Of a DNA stretch of 64,000 nt, positions 42,477 through 53,552 are shown one piece after another. Origin of the DNA: Rahnella aquatilis CIP 78.65 = ATCC 33071 (GTDB taxonomy: Bacteria > Pseudomonadota > Gammaproteobacteria > Enterobacterales > Enterobacteriaceae); assembly GCF_000241955.1 (NCBI RefSeq), contig NC_016818.1, positions 4,278,001 to 4,342,000 on the forward strand, given 5' to 3'. The position numbers and the translations under genes were made by a program. Under the pieces are notes generated by a model. It saw only the letters and a program-made list of their open reading frames with translations. It did not search any database and was not told the DNA's origin. Positions within the stretch are counted from its first letter, which is position 1; each line of letters opens with the position of its first letter.

Positions 42477-42587
42477 CTTTATGTGCATGACCCCATCGAA
42501 AATATGCTAACAAAAACACCATAAAATATATATATTTCAATCAATTAAACCTCTTTATATCACTTTTAATATAACTTAAATCGCCAT

Positions 42588-42616
42588 TTGACCTGTCTGT
42601 GCTTTCTCGCTAAGTT
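42588..42616 (+). promoter_or_regulatory. Probable gltB promoter
   Basis: TTGACC (42588-42593), 17 bases, then TAAGTT (42611-42616). The start would be near 42623, leaving a 235-base leader. An AT-rich stretch directly upstream fits Lrp control of gltBD. Confidence 0.55.
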
Positions 42617-42857
42617 GGGAGTCCGCTGGAAGCAATCTCGACGGGTGAGCAACTCGTCATATTTATGCAGTAATTGAAGACTCCCTCATTAAAACAAGTC
42701 AACCACCACTTGTGAGAACCATCACGAGAGGCCTTTGACGGAGATGTCCGGGCAATCAACGCACCGCAAGAGTGCGCGAAATTGCGGGCAAACCTCTGTG
42801 TATAAGCCCGCTCGCGATTGGTGTGAGAGTCTCGCAGAGCCTGGGGAGGTTCACGTA

Positions 42858-45800
42858 ATGTTGTACGATAAATCCCAAGAGAGGGACAACTGTGGTTTCG
42901 GCCTGATCGCCCATATAGAAGGCGAACCTAGCCATAAGGTCGTGCGTACTGCGATCCACGCACTGGCCCGTATGCAACACCGTGGCGCGATCCTTGCTGA
43001 CGGCAAGACCGGCGACGGCTGCGGCCTTCATTTACAGAAACCTGACCGCTTCTTCCGCATGATTGCCGAAGAGCGCGGCTGGCGGCTGGCGAAAAACTAC
43101 GCCGTTGGCATGCTGTTCCTCAGTAAAGATGAAAAAGAAGCTGAGGCAAGCCGCCGCATTGTTGAAGAAGAGTTGCAAAACGAGACGCTGTCCGTGGTGG
43201 GCTGGCGTGACGTTCCGACCAATCCGGACGTACTCGGTGAAATCGCGCTTTCCTCCCTGCCCCGCATCGAACAAATTTTTGTTAACGCGCCTGCCGGATG
43301 GCGTCCGCGTGACATGGAGCGTCGCCTGTATATGGCGCGCCGCCGCATTGAGAAACGCATTCAGGATAAAGACTTCTATGTGTGCAGTTTCTCCAACGTG
43401 GTCACGATCTATAAAGGCCTGTGTATGCCTGCGGATCTGCCACGCTTCTATTTAGATCTGGCCGACCTGCGTCTGGAATCGGCCATCTGCCTGTTCCACC
43501 AGCGTTTCTCGACCAACACCGTCCCACGCTGGCAGCTGGCTCAGCCTTTCCGTTATCTGGCGCATAACGGTGAAATCAACACCATCACCGGTAACCGCCA
43601 GTGGGCGCGCGCCCGTGCGTATAAATTCAAAACGCCGCTGATCCCCGATCTGCAAGATGCTTCACCTTTCGTGAATGAAACCGGTTCGGATTCCAGTTCG
43701 CTGGACAACATGCTGGAACTGTTCCTGGCAGGCGGGATGGATTTGCTGCGCGCCATGCGTTTGCTGGTACCGCCAGCCTGGCAGCAAAACCCGGATATGG
43801 ACGACGACCTGCGCGCGTTCTTCGATTTTAACTCCATGCACATGGAGCCGTGGGACGGCCCGGCCGGTATCGTGATGTCAGATGGCCGTTACGCCGCCTG
43901 TAATCTTGACCGTAACGGTTTGCGCCCTGCGCGTTATGTCATCACCAAAGACAAGCTGATCACCTGTGCCTCCGAAGTCGGCATCTGGGATTACCAGCCT
44001 GATGAAGTGGTCGAAAAAGGCCGCGTCGGACCGGGCGAGCTGATGGTGATCGACACCCGCAGTGGCAAGATCCACCACTCCGCCGAAACCGACAACGATC
44101 TGAAAGGCCGCCATCCTTATAAACAATGGATGGAGAAAAACGTTCAGCGTCTGGTGCCGTTTGAAGACCTGCCGGAAGATCAGGTGGGCAGCCGCGAGCT
44201 GGAAGACAATCTGCTGGAGACGTTCCAGAAGCAGTTCGGCTATAGCAGCGAAGAACTCGATCAGATCATCCGCGTCTTAGGTGAAAACGGTCAGGAAGCT
44301 GTCGGTTCCATGGGCGATGACACACCATTTGCCGTGCTCTCCAGCCGTCCGCGTATCGTGTATGACTACTTCCGTCAGCAGTTTGCGCAGGTGACCAACC
44401 CGCCAATCGATCCGCTGCGTGAAGCCCACGTGATGTCTCTGGCGACCAGCATTGGCCGCGAGATGAACGTGTTCTGCGAAGCAGAAGGTCAGGCTCACCG
44501 CCTGAGCTTCAAATCGCCAATCCTGCTGTGGTCTGATTTTAAACAACTGACCACGCTCGACAGCAAACACTATCGCGCAGAAACGCTGGATATTACGTAC
44601 GATCCGACCGAACAAAATATGGAGCAGTTCGTACAGAAACTCTGTGACGAAGGCGAACAGAAAGTGCGTAGCGGTGCGGTTCTGCTGGTGCTGTCTGACC
44701 GCAATATCGCCCCGAACCGTCTGCCATTGCCTGCGCCAATGGCCGTCGGTGCGTTGCAGTTGCGTCTGGTTGAGAAAAGCCTGCGCTGCGATGCCAACAT
44801 CATTGTTGAAACTGCCAGCGCCCGTGACCCGCACCATTTCGCCGTGCTGATTGGTTTCGGTGCCACAGCGGTTTATCCGTATCTGGCCTACGAAACACTG
44901 GCAAAACTGGTCGACTCTCAGGTCATCGAGAAGAAATACCGTGAAGTGATGCTGAATTACCGTAACGGCATCAACAAAGGGCTGTACAAGATCATGTCCA
45001 AAATGGGCATCTCAACCGTCGCCTCTTACCGTTGCTCGAAACTGTTTGAGGCAGTCGGTCTGGCGAAGGATCTGTGCAATACCTGCTTCAACGGCGTCGT
45101 CAGCCGTATCGGCGGTGCCGGTTACAGCGACTTCGAACAGGACTTGCTGAATCTGTCCAAACGCGCATGGCTGAAACGCAAAACGTTGGATCAGGGCGGC
45201 CTGCTGAAATTTGTCCACGGTGGCGAATACCATTCCTATAATCCGGACGTGGTCACTACCCTGCAAACCGCCGTGAACAGCGGTGATTACGACGATTATA
45301 AGAAATACGCCAAACTGGTTAACGAACGTCCGGTGGCCACACTGCGTGATTTGCTGAAAGTCACGCCAAAAGGCCAGCCGATCCCTGTTGATCAGGTTGA
45401 ACCGGCGGAAGGTTTATTTACCCGTTTCGATACCGCAGCGATGTCTATCGGCGCACTGAGCCCGGAAGCGCACGAATCTCTGGCCGAAGCGATGAACAGC
45501 ATCGGCGGACGTTCTAACTCCGGCGAAGGCGGCGAAGATCCGGCGCGTTACGGCACCAATAAAGTGTCCCGTATCAAGCAAGTTGCATCGGGTCGTTTCG
45601 GTGTGACACCGGCGTATCTGGTGAATGCTGACGTTATTCAGATTAAAGTGGCCCAGGGTGCAAAACCAGGCGAAGGCGGCCAGTTGCCGGGTGACAAAGT
45701 GACGCCGTATATCGCGAAACTGCGTTATTCCGTGCCGGGCGTGACCCTGATTTCTCCACCGCCGCACCACGATATTTATTCCATCGAGGATCTGGCGCAG

Positions 45801-47315
45801 CTGATTTTCGATCTGAAACAGGTCAACCCGAAAGCCATGATTTCGGTGAAACTGGTTTCTGAACCGGGCGTCGGCACGATCGCGGTCGGCGTGGCAAAAG
45901 CTTACGCAGATCTCATCACAATCGCCGGCTATGATGGCGGCACCGGCGCAAGCCCGCTGTCTTCAGTGAAGTATGCCGGTTGTCCGTGGGAACTGGGTCT
46001 GGTGGAAACCCAACAGGCGCTGGTGGCAAACGGCCTGCGTCACAAAATCCGCTTGCAGGTGGATGGCGGCCTGAAAACCGGCCTCGACATCATTAAGGCC
46101 GCGATTCTGGGCGCAGAAAGCTTCGGCTTCGGCACCGGCCCGATGGTGGCGCTGGGTTGTAAATACCTGCGTATCTGCCACCTGAACAACTGCGCAACGG
46201 GCGTGGCTACTCAGGATGAAAAACTGCGTCGCAACCATTATCACGGACTGCCGGAACGCGTGACGAACTACTTCAGGTTCATCACCCAGGAAACCCGTGA
46301 AATCATGGCCGAACTGGGCATCAGCCAACTGGTGGACCTGATTGGCCGTACCGACCTGCTGACCGAGCTGGACGGCTTCACCGCCAAGCAAAACAATCTC
46401 GACCTTTCTGCGATACTGGCAACGGCCACGCCGCATGAAGGTAAATCGGTGTACTGCACAGAAAGCAACCCGGCATTCGATAAGGGTCAGCTGAATAAAG
46501 ACATTCTGGAACAGGCATCACCGCACATCGATTCGAAGCAGAGCAAAGCGTTCTACTTTGATATCCGCAACACTGACCGTTCCGTGGGTGCCATGTTGTC
46601 CGGTGCGATTGCAGAAAAACACGGTGATCAGGGCATGGCCGCAGATCCGGTGCGGATTAACTTCAATGGCACCGCTGGCCAGAGCTTCGGCGTCTGGAAC
46701 GCAGGTGGCGTAGATTTAATGCTGACCGGCGATGCGAACGACTACGTCGGCAAAGGTATGGCCGGTGGCCGTATTGCCATTCGTCCGCCAATCGGTTCTG
46801 CGTTCCGCAGCCACGAAGCCAGCATCATCGGTAACACCTGTCTGTATGGCGCAACCGGCGGCAAAATGTTTGCTGCAGGCCGCGCGGGTGAACGTTTCGC
46901 GGTACGTAACTCCGGTGCCATCACGGTGGTAGAAGGCATCGGCGATAACGGTTGTGAATATATGACCGGCGGCATTGTGTGCGTACTCGGCCGTACCGGC
47001 GTGAACTTCGGCGCAGGTATGACCGGCGGTTTCGCTTATGTTCTTGATGAAGATGGCGAATTCCGCAAACGTGTTAACCCGGAACTGGTTGAAGTGCTGG
47101 AAGTGGCCGATCTGGCTATCCATGAAGAGCATCTGCGCGGTTTGATCATCGAACACGTACAGTTGACCGCATCGACCCGTGGTGAAGAGATTTTGGCGAA
47201 CTGGCCGGAATGGGCGCCTAAATTTGCCCTGGTAAAACCGAAGTCCAGTGATGTCAAAGCATTGTTGGGTCACCGTAGTCGTTCCGCAGCTGAGCTGCGG
47301 GTACAAGCGCAGTAA
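42858..47315 (+). CDS. gltB: Glutamate synthase (NADPH) large subunit GltB
   Basis: A 1485-residue glutamate synthase large subunit. After removal of an 11-residue propeptide, Cys12 (RDNCGFGLIAH) becomes the N-terminal nucleophile of the glutaminase domain. The central and FMN domains follow (GGRSNSGEGGEDPARYG near residue 890; CKYLRICHLNNCATGVAT holds the 3Fe-4S cysteines), then the GXGXG beta-helix domain near the C-terminus. With GltD it makes two glutamates from glutamine and 2-oxoglutarate. The start at 42858 has GGGGAGG 9 bases upstream and is the E. coli start; the 41-codon in-frame extension upstream is leader sequence. Confidence 0.97.
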   Translation: MLYDKSQERDNCGFGLIAHIEGEPSHKVVRTAIHALARMQHRGAILADGKTGDGCGLHLQKPDRFFRMIAEERGWRLAKNYAVGMLFLSKDEKEAEASRRIVEEELQNETLSVVGWRDVPTNPDVLGEIALSSLPRIEQIFVNAPAGWRPRDMERRLYMARRRIEKRIQDKDFYVCSFSNVVTIYKGLCMPADLPRFYLDLADLRLESAICLFHQRFSTNTVPRWQLAQPFRYLAHNGEINTITGNRQWARARAYKFKTPLIPDLQDASPFVNETGSDSSSLDNMLELFLAGGMDLLRAMRLLVPPAWQQNPDMDDDLRAFFDFNSMHMEPWDGPAGIVMSDGRYAACNLDRNGLRPARYVITKDKLITCASEVGIWDYQPDEVVEKGRVGPGELMVIDTRSGKIHHSAETDNDLKGRHPYKQWMEKNVQRLVPFEDLPEDQVGSRELEDNLLETFQKQFGYSSEELDQIIRVLGENGQEAVGSMGDDTPFAVLSSRPRIVYDYFRQQFAQVTNPPIDPLREAHVMSLATSIGREMNVFCEAEGQAHRLSFKSPILLWSDFKQLTTLDSKHYRAETLDITYDPTEQNMEQFVQKLCDEGEQKVRSGAVLLVLSDRNIAPNRLPLPAPMAVGALQLRLVEKSLRCDANIIVETASARDPHHFAVLIGFGATAVYPYLAYETLAKLVDSQVIEKKYREVMLNYRNGINKGLYKIMSKMGISTVASYRCSKLFEAVGLAKDLCNTCFNGVVSRIGGAGYSDFEQDLLNLSKRAWLKRKTLDQGGLLKFVHGGEYHSYNPDVVTTLQTAVNSGDYDDYKKYAKLVNERPVATLRDLLKVTPKGQPIPVDQVEPAEGLFTRFDTAAMSIGALSPEAHESLAEAMNSIGGRSNSGEGGEDPARYGTNKVSRIKQVASGRFGVTPAYLVNADVIQIKVAQGAKPGEGGQLPGDKVTPYIAKLRYSVPGVTLISPPPHHDIYSIEDLAQLIFDLKQVNPKAMISVKLVSEPGVGTIAVGVAKAYADLITIAGYDGGTGASPLSSVKYAGCPWELGLVETQQALVANGLRHKIRLQVDGGLKTGLDIIKAAILGAESFGFGTGPMVALGCKYLRICHLNNCATGVATQDEKLRRNHYHGLPERVTNYFRFITQETREIMAELGISQLVDLIGRTDLLTELDGFTAKQNNLDLSAILATATPHEGKSVYCTESNPAFDKGQLNKDILEQASPHIDSKQSKAFYFDIRNTDRSVGAMLSGAIAEKHGDQGMAADPVRINFNGTAGQSFGVWNAGGVDLMLTGDANDYVGKGMAGGRIAIRPPIGSAFRSHEASIIGNTCLYGATGGKMFAAGRAGERFAVRNSGAITVVEGIGDNGCEYMTGGIVCVLGRTGVNFGAGMTGGFAYVLDEDGEFRKRVNPELVEVLEVADLAIHEEHLRGLIIEHVQLTASTRGEEILANWPEWAPKFALVKPKSSDVKALLGHRSRSAAELRVQAQ

Positions 47316-48743
<1,428 letters not shown>

Positions 48744-48760
48744 TCCGGTCTGCCGTAAAA

Positions 48761-48797
48761 ACGGGGCTGCCAGCGATGGCAGCCCCGTTGTTTTTTT
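48761..48797 (+). terminator. Terminator after gltBD
   Basis: ACGGGGCTGCCA (48761-48772) pairs perfectly with TGGCAGCCCCGT (48777-48788), then G and seven T residues. Confidence 0.95.
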
Positions 48798-48872
48798 AGC
48801 CAAACGTAATCTGAAACGCCATAGCTTTTGCAATCTGCACTGGCGAACGGAGGCGGCTGCGTATTTAAGGCA

Positions 48873-48903
48873 ATAAAAAACCCCGCGTAACAACGCAGGG
48901 TTT
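48873..48903 (-). terminator. Terminator after sspB
   Basis: On the minus strand AAACCCTGCGT (48903-48893) pairs with ACGCGGGGTTT allowing one wobble, followed by six T residues. Confidence 0.9.
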
Positions 48904-48931
48904 AAGCACGAAACCGGACTGAGTCGGGTTG

Positions 48932-49435
48932 TTATTTCACAACGCGCAATGCCGGGCGACCACCGCGTGGCGGCGTCGGCGGCTCATCATTCGGATTCTC
49001 TTCAGCCACATCCGGCAAATCGCCATCAATGACTGACATAGTCGGTTCTGTCGGTTCTGCCTGCTCATCAGCGCTCAGATCACCATCAAAGGCACCTTCG
49101 GCTTCATAAGCAGGTTCAGGTTCGAACATCGTACCGGCACCGTTTTCACGGGCATAAATCGCCAGAACCGCAGCAATTGGTACAAACACGTTACGCGGTA
49201 CGCCACCAAAACGGGCATTAAAGCGTACATCATCGTTACCCAGTTCGAGATTGCCGACAGCACGCGGCGCAACGTTCAGAACAATTTGTCCGTCACGCGC
49301 AAACTCCATCGGCACCATCACGCCAGGCATCGTCACGTCAACCACCAGATGCGGGGTTAACTGGTTGTCGAGCAACCAGTCATAAAAAGCCCGCAGCAGA
49401 TAGGGGCGACGTGGAGACATGTCGGTCATCTCCAT
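48932..49435 (-). CDS. sspB: ClpXP specificity-enhancing factor SspB
   Basis: A 167-residue adaptor that hands ssrA-tagged proteins to ClpXP. The folded N-terminal domain (about 7-112; RRPYLLRAFYDWLLDNQLTP) binds the tag. A long acidic disordered linker (about 115-155) follows, and the C-terminal RPALRVVK is the ClpX-docking motif. It starts 3 bases after sspA, with GAGG 7 bases upstream. It is co-transcribed with sspA as in E. coli. Confidence 0.95.
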   Translation of the reverse strand: MEMTDMSPRRPYLLRAFYDWLLDNQLTPHLVVDVTMPGVMVPMEFARDGQIVLNVAPRAVGNLELGNDDVRFNARFGGVPRNVFVPIAAVLAIYARENGAGTMFEPEPAYEAEGAFDGDLSADEQAEPTEPTMSVIDGDLPDVAEENPNDEPPTPPRGGRPALRVVK

Positions 49436-49438
49436 ACC

Positions 49439-50080
49439 TTAACCTCGGGTATGCAAACGCATTTCGCGCTCTGCTTCGGTCAGGGAAGCCAGGAAAGCAT
49501 CACGTTCGAAGACGCGGGTCATATAGCCTTTCAGCTCTTTAGAACCGGTACCCGCCAGCTCAATGCCCAGCTCTGGCAAACGCCACAGCAGCGGAGCCAG
49601 GTAGCAATCGACCAGGCTGAACTCTTCGCTTTTGAAGTAAGGCATGTATGAGAAGATTGGCGCAATCGCCAACAGCTCTTCACGCAGTTGCTTACGCGCA
49701 GCATCGGCTTCACTTGCAGAACCTTGCTCGATTTGACGCATCAGAGAATACCAGTCATTTTCGATGCGGTGCATCATCAGACGGCTCTCACCACGGGCAA
49801 CCGGATAAACCGGCATCAGCGGCGGATGCGGGAAACGCTCATCAAGATATTCCATGATGATGCGGGATTCGAACAGGGTCAGTTCACGATCAACCAGCGT
49901 CGGTACAGTGCGGTAAGGGTTGAGGTCAATAAGATCCTGCGGCAGGTGATCCATCTCAACCTGCTCGATCTCGACACTGACACCTTTCTCCGCCAGTACG
50001 ATACGTACCTGATGGCTAAAAATGTCGGTCGGGCCGGAAAACAGCGTCATTACCGAACGTTTGTTGGCAGCGACAGCCAT
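49439..50080 (-). CDS. sspA: Stringent starvation protein A SspA
   Basis: A 213-residue protein with a glutathione-transferase fold (thioredoxin-like N-terminal half and helical C-terminal half) but without transferase activity in known members. It binds RNA polymerase and supports stationary-phase acid tolerance. The surface segment PHPPLMPVYPVARGESRLMM is typical. The start at 50080 (MAVAANKRSVMT) has GGAGG 7 bases upstream; four more in-frame codons are not needed. It lies downstream of rpsI, separated by a terminator and its own promoter. Confidence 0.95.
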   Translation of the reverse strand: MAVAANKRSVMTLFSGPTDIFSHQVRIVLAEKGVSVEIEQVEMDHLPQDLIDLNPYRTVPTLVDRELTLFESRIIMEYLDERFPHPPLMPVYPVARGESRLMMHRIENDWYSLMRQIEQGSASEADAARKQLREELLAIAPIFSYMPYFKSEEFSLVDCYLAPLLWRLPELGIELAGTGSKELKGYMTRVFERDAFLASLTEAEREMRLHTRG

Positions 50081-50244
50081 GAAAACCTCCAAGTTTATCT
50101 AGAATATTACAGCGAGTTATCGCCAGCCTGCAGTTTTTGTCCCGTAGTTTCATAGACAACCATCGGCAAGGCGAACCCAGCCAGGAAGCGCGGCAACGTC
50201 AACTGCTCGGCGAACAGGTACAAAAGTGTGTGATAGTTTACCAG

Positions 50245-50273
50245 ATTTTACGCAGGCTGTGGGGCACGGTGAA
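50245..50273 (-). promoter_or_regulatory. Probable sspA promoter
   Basis: On the minus strand TTCACC (50273-50268), 17 bases, TAAAAT (50250-50245), inside GTAAAATCTGGTAAACTATC, a sequence also seen ahead of E. coli sspA. This leaves a leader of about 160 bases. Nothing else is seen between sspA and rpsI beyond the rpsI terminator. Confidence 0.55.
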
Positions 50274-50335
50274 ACGATTTCATGGGGAATTGTGTGTCAG
50301 GAGATCATTTCCCCCGCAATTACGGAACAAAAGGC

Positions 50336-50365
50336 ATAAAAAAACCCGGTGAAACACCGGGTTTT
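50336..50365 (-). terminator. Terminator after rplM-rpsI
   Basis: On the minus strand AAAACCCGGTG pairs with CACCGGGTTTT (arms 50355-50365 and 50341-50351) and runs into a seven-base T tract, 50 bases after the rpsI stop. Confidence 0.93.
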
Positions 50366-50414
50366 TGACGCTGATTTTCGTGCCGAAGCACTGTGCTGCA
50401 GAAGCAGCAGAAAA

Positions 50415-50810
<396 letters not shown>

Positions 50811-50823
50811 CTATAATCCCGAA

Positions 50824-51459
<636 letters not shown>

Positions 51460-51571
51460 CCCTTTTTCGACAAAAAGGAAGATTTCCCTCAACACCTTCT
51501 GAGGGTTCGCCATGCAGGCTTTACTGCGTCTTCTTATACCACAGACTGAACAAATAATAATCAGTTAAAAA

Positions 51572-52711
51572 TCACGGCAGGTGCGCCCGCCTGAGGTATT
51601 CCTCGCTCTGCATCTCCTGCAGACGCGAGAGACAACGCTGATATTCGAATTTCAGCCGTTCGCCCTGATAGATTTCAAACATCGGCACGGCGGCAGAAAT
51701 CACCAGTTTTACATGGCGCTCATAGAATTCATCGACCAGCGCCAGAAAACGCCGGGCAGCGTTCTCACTGTCTGCCCCCATCACCGGCACATTGTGCAGC
51801 AGTACGCTGTGATAGATTTTCGACAGCGCAATATAATCGAGCTGGCTGCGCGCCTCTTCACATAAGGTATGGAATTCCACCGCCAGTACGCCGTCAACGG
51901 CGGCAATGGCCTGCAACGGACGATGATTCACTTCCAGTAACGGTCTTTCACCTGCCTCCGCGCCGCTGTGATTGCCGGTCAGTTTTCCCAGCATAGAATG
52001 CATCGCGTCAGCAGTTTCAGATCCGGCAGGCGTCAGCCATAAATTGGCTTGTGTCAGCGTACGCAGACGGTAGTCAATGCCAGCATCCACATTCAGCACA
52101 TCGCAATATTCTTTAATCAGATCAATCGCGGGCAGGAAACGCGCACGTTGCAGGCCGTTACGGTACAGCAAGTCCGGCGGAATGTTCGACGTGGCAATCA
52201 ACGTAATCCCGCGGGCAAACAGCGCCTGCAGCAACGTTGCCAGCAGCATCGCATCGGTGATATCCGAAACAAAGAACTCGTCGAAACAGAGTACGTCTGT
52301 TTCCGCTTTGAAGCGGTCAGCAATCACTTCCAGCGGATCTTGCTGTCCCTGGAGCTGCGCCAGTTCTTCATGGACGCGCAACATAAAGCGGTGAAAATGC
52401 AGGCGAAGTTTACGCTCACCGGGCAGACTGTGAAAAAACAAATCCATCAGCCAGGTTTTGCCGCGCCCCACTCCGCCCCACATATACAGCCCCTGAACCG
52501 GTCGCAACGGGGTTTTCTGCGGGCTTTTTGCAAACAAACGGCCCAGCAATCCGCCACGACTGGCTGTCTGAGGTATTGTTGCAGGCTGTGCGGACAACGC
52601 CTGATAGATCACATCAAGCTGTGCGACAGCCTGTTTCTGAACGGTATCCGCCTGGAACTCACCGGCATCCACAGCGTTCTGATAAATGAAAAGGGGTGAT
52701 TGAGATTGCAT
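51572..52711 (-). CDS. zapE: Cell-division ATPase ZapE (AFG1-like)
   Basis: A 379-residue P-loop ATPase of the AFG1/LACE1 family, with Walker A GGVGRGKT (79-86), Walker B VLCFDEFF (140-147) and sensor region IATSNIPPDLLYRNGLQR. In E. coli ZapE reduces FtsZ polymer stability and matters when oxygen is low or cells are hot. The start at 52711 (MQSQSPLF) matches the E. coli N-terminus; a 47-codon upstream extension is basic, non-conserved leader. It is divergent from zapG. Confidence 0.94.
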   Translation of the reverse strand: MQSQSPLFIYQNAVDAGEFQADTVQKQAVAQLDVIYQALSAQPATIPQTASRGGLLGRLFAKSPQKTPLRPVQGLYMWGGVGRGKTWLMDLFFHSLPGERKLRLHFHRFMLRVHEELAQLQGQQDPLEVIADRFKAETDVLCFDEFFVSDITDAMLLATLLQALFARGITLIATSNIPPDLLYRNGLQRARFLPAIDLIKEYCDVLNVDAGIDYRLRTLTQANLWLTPAGSETADAMHSMLGKLTGNHSGAEAGERPLLEVNHRPLQAIAAVDGVLAVEFHTLCEEARSQLDYIALSKIYHSVLLHNVPVMGADSENAARRFLALVDEFYERHVKLVISAAVPMFEIYQGERLKFEYQRCLSRLQEMQSEEYLRRAHLP

Positions 52712-52996
52712 CTTCGTTAACGTCCCTGAGAAAAAAATTTTATGTTTTTCACGTCGTTTAGCTGCTTTTTTGCTGTGGGTTCGCCGCTTTTCCCGGCTGT
52801 CTGTGTATGAAAAAACCAACAGACGGCAGCGATTTTCCCCGCAGGATTCCACTCTGACAAGGTTAACGGTTATAGTGGAGCTATTGCATGACGAATGCGT
52901 GTGACAATTACGTTAAAACCATTGTGTAAAAAAGTTAAGTCATAAAAGTTACGTGAAAAAGCCCTGCGGGACAACGAAGTCAAAATAGGAGTCATT

Positions 52997-53398
52997 ATGA
53001 CCTGGGAGTATGCACTCATTGGATTAGTGGTCGGTATCGCGATTGGTGCGGTAGCGATGCGCTTTGGTAATCGTAAATTACGTGATCAACAAGTCATGAA
53101 AAACGAACTGGAGAAAAGCAAAGCCGAACTCGACGAATACCGTCAGGAGCTGGTGGGGCATTTTGCCCGCAGCGCAGAGTTGCTCGATAATATGGCGACC
53201 GATTACCGTCAGCTTTATCAGCACATGGCTAAAAGCTCCAATAATTTGCTGCCCGATATGCCTGAGCAGGATAATCCGTTCAGCTACCGCCTGACCGGTT
53301 CTGAAGCCGATAACGATCAGGTACCGGTACAAATGCCACGTGATTATTCTGATGGCGCGTCCGGTCTGCTGCGTGGCGAGCGTCCGGTTCGTAAATAA
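52997..53398 (+). CDS. zapG: Z-ring associated membrane protein ZapG (YhcB)
   Basis: A 133-residue DUF1043 protein. One N-terminal membrane helix (YALIGLVVGIAIGAVAMRF, 5-23) is followed by a long coiled coil (about 28-90) and a disordered tail ending RGERPVRK. It links division and envelope growth in E. coli. AGGAG lies 6 bases before the ATG. It is divergent from zapE, with degQ downstream in the same orientation, as in E. coli. Confidence 0.94.
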   Translation: MTWEYALIGLVVGIAIGAVAMRFGNRKLRDQQVMKNELEKSKAELDEYRQELVGHFARSAELLDNMATDYRQLYQHMAKSSNNLLPDMPEQDNPFSYRLTGSEADNDQVPVQMPRDYSDGASGLLRGERPVRK

Positions 53399-53552
53399 CA
53401 GACGCCCCTGACCTGCATGACAATCGTGATGCAGGTAAATTTACGGCACATGTCCTGTACGTGTGCCGTTCTCCAGACCCTTCCCGTGTTGTAAATCACC
53501 GTTCTATTGTCCATAACTGACGTCCATTACAGAAAGCGAGAGAGTTATCGTG

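Larger units (their letters stand above)
41986..42857. other. Gene-free region and long gltB leader
   Basis: This gap lies between the divergent arcB and gltB starts; E. coli has yhcC here and no trace of it was seen. It holds a perfect palindrome CCAGTAT-AAA-ATACTGG (42396-42412), a CRP-like site (42461), an AT-rich tract of the kind bound by Lrp or IHF (about 42510-42580), the gltB promoter (42588-42616) and a leader of about 235 bases. Leader hairpins include GCAC/GTGC (42761, 42772) and GCGGGC/GCCCGC (42784, 42806). Confidence 0.6.

Noticed and set aside
42735-42857. 41-codon N-terminal extension of gltB
   Set aside because: The strong GGGGAGG site and the known Cys12 maturation point to 42858 as the start; the extension is probably leader RNA.
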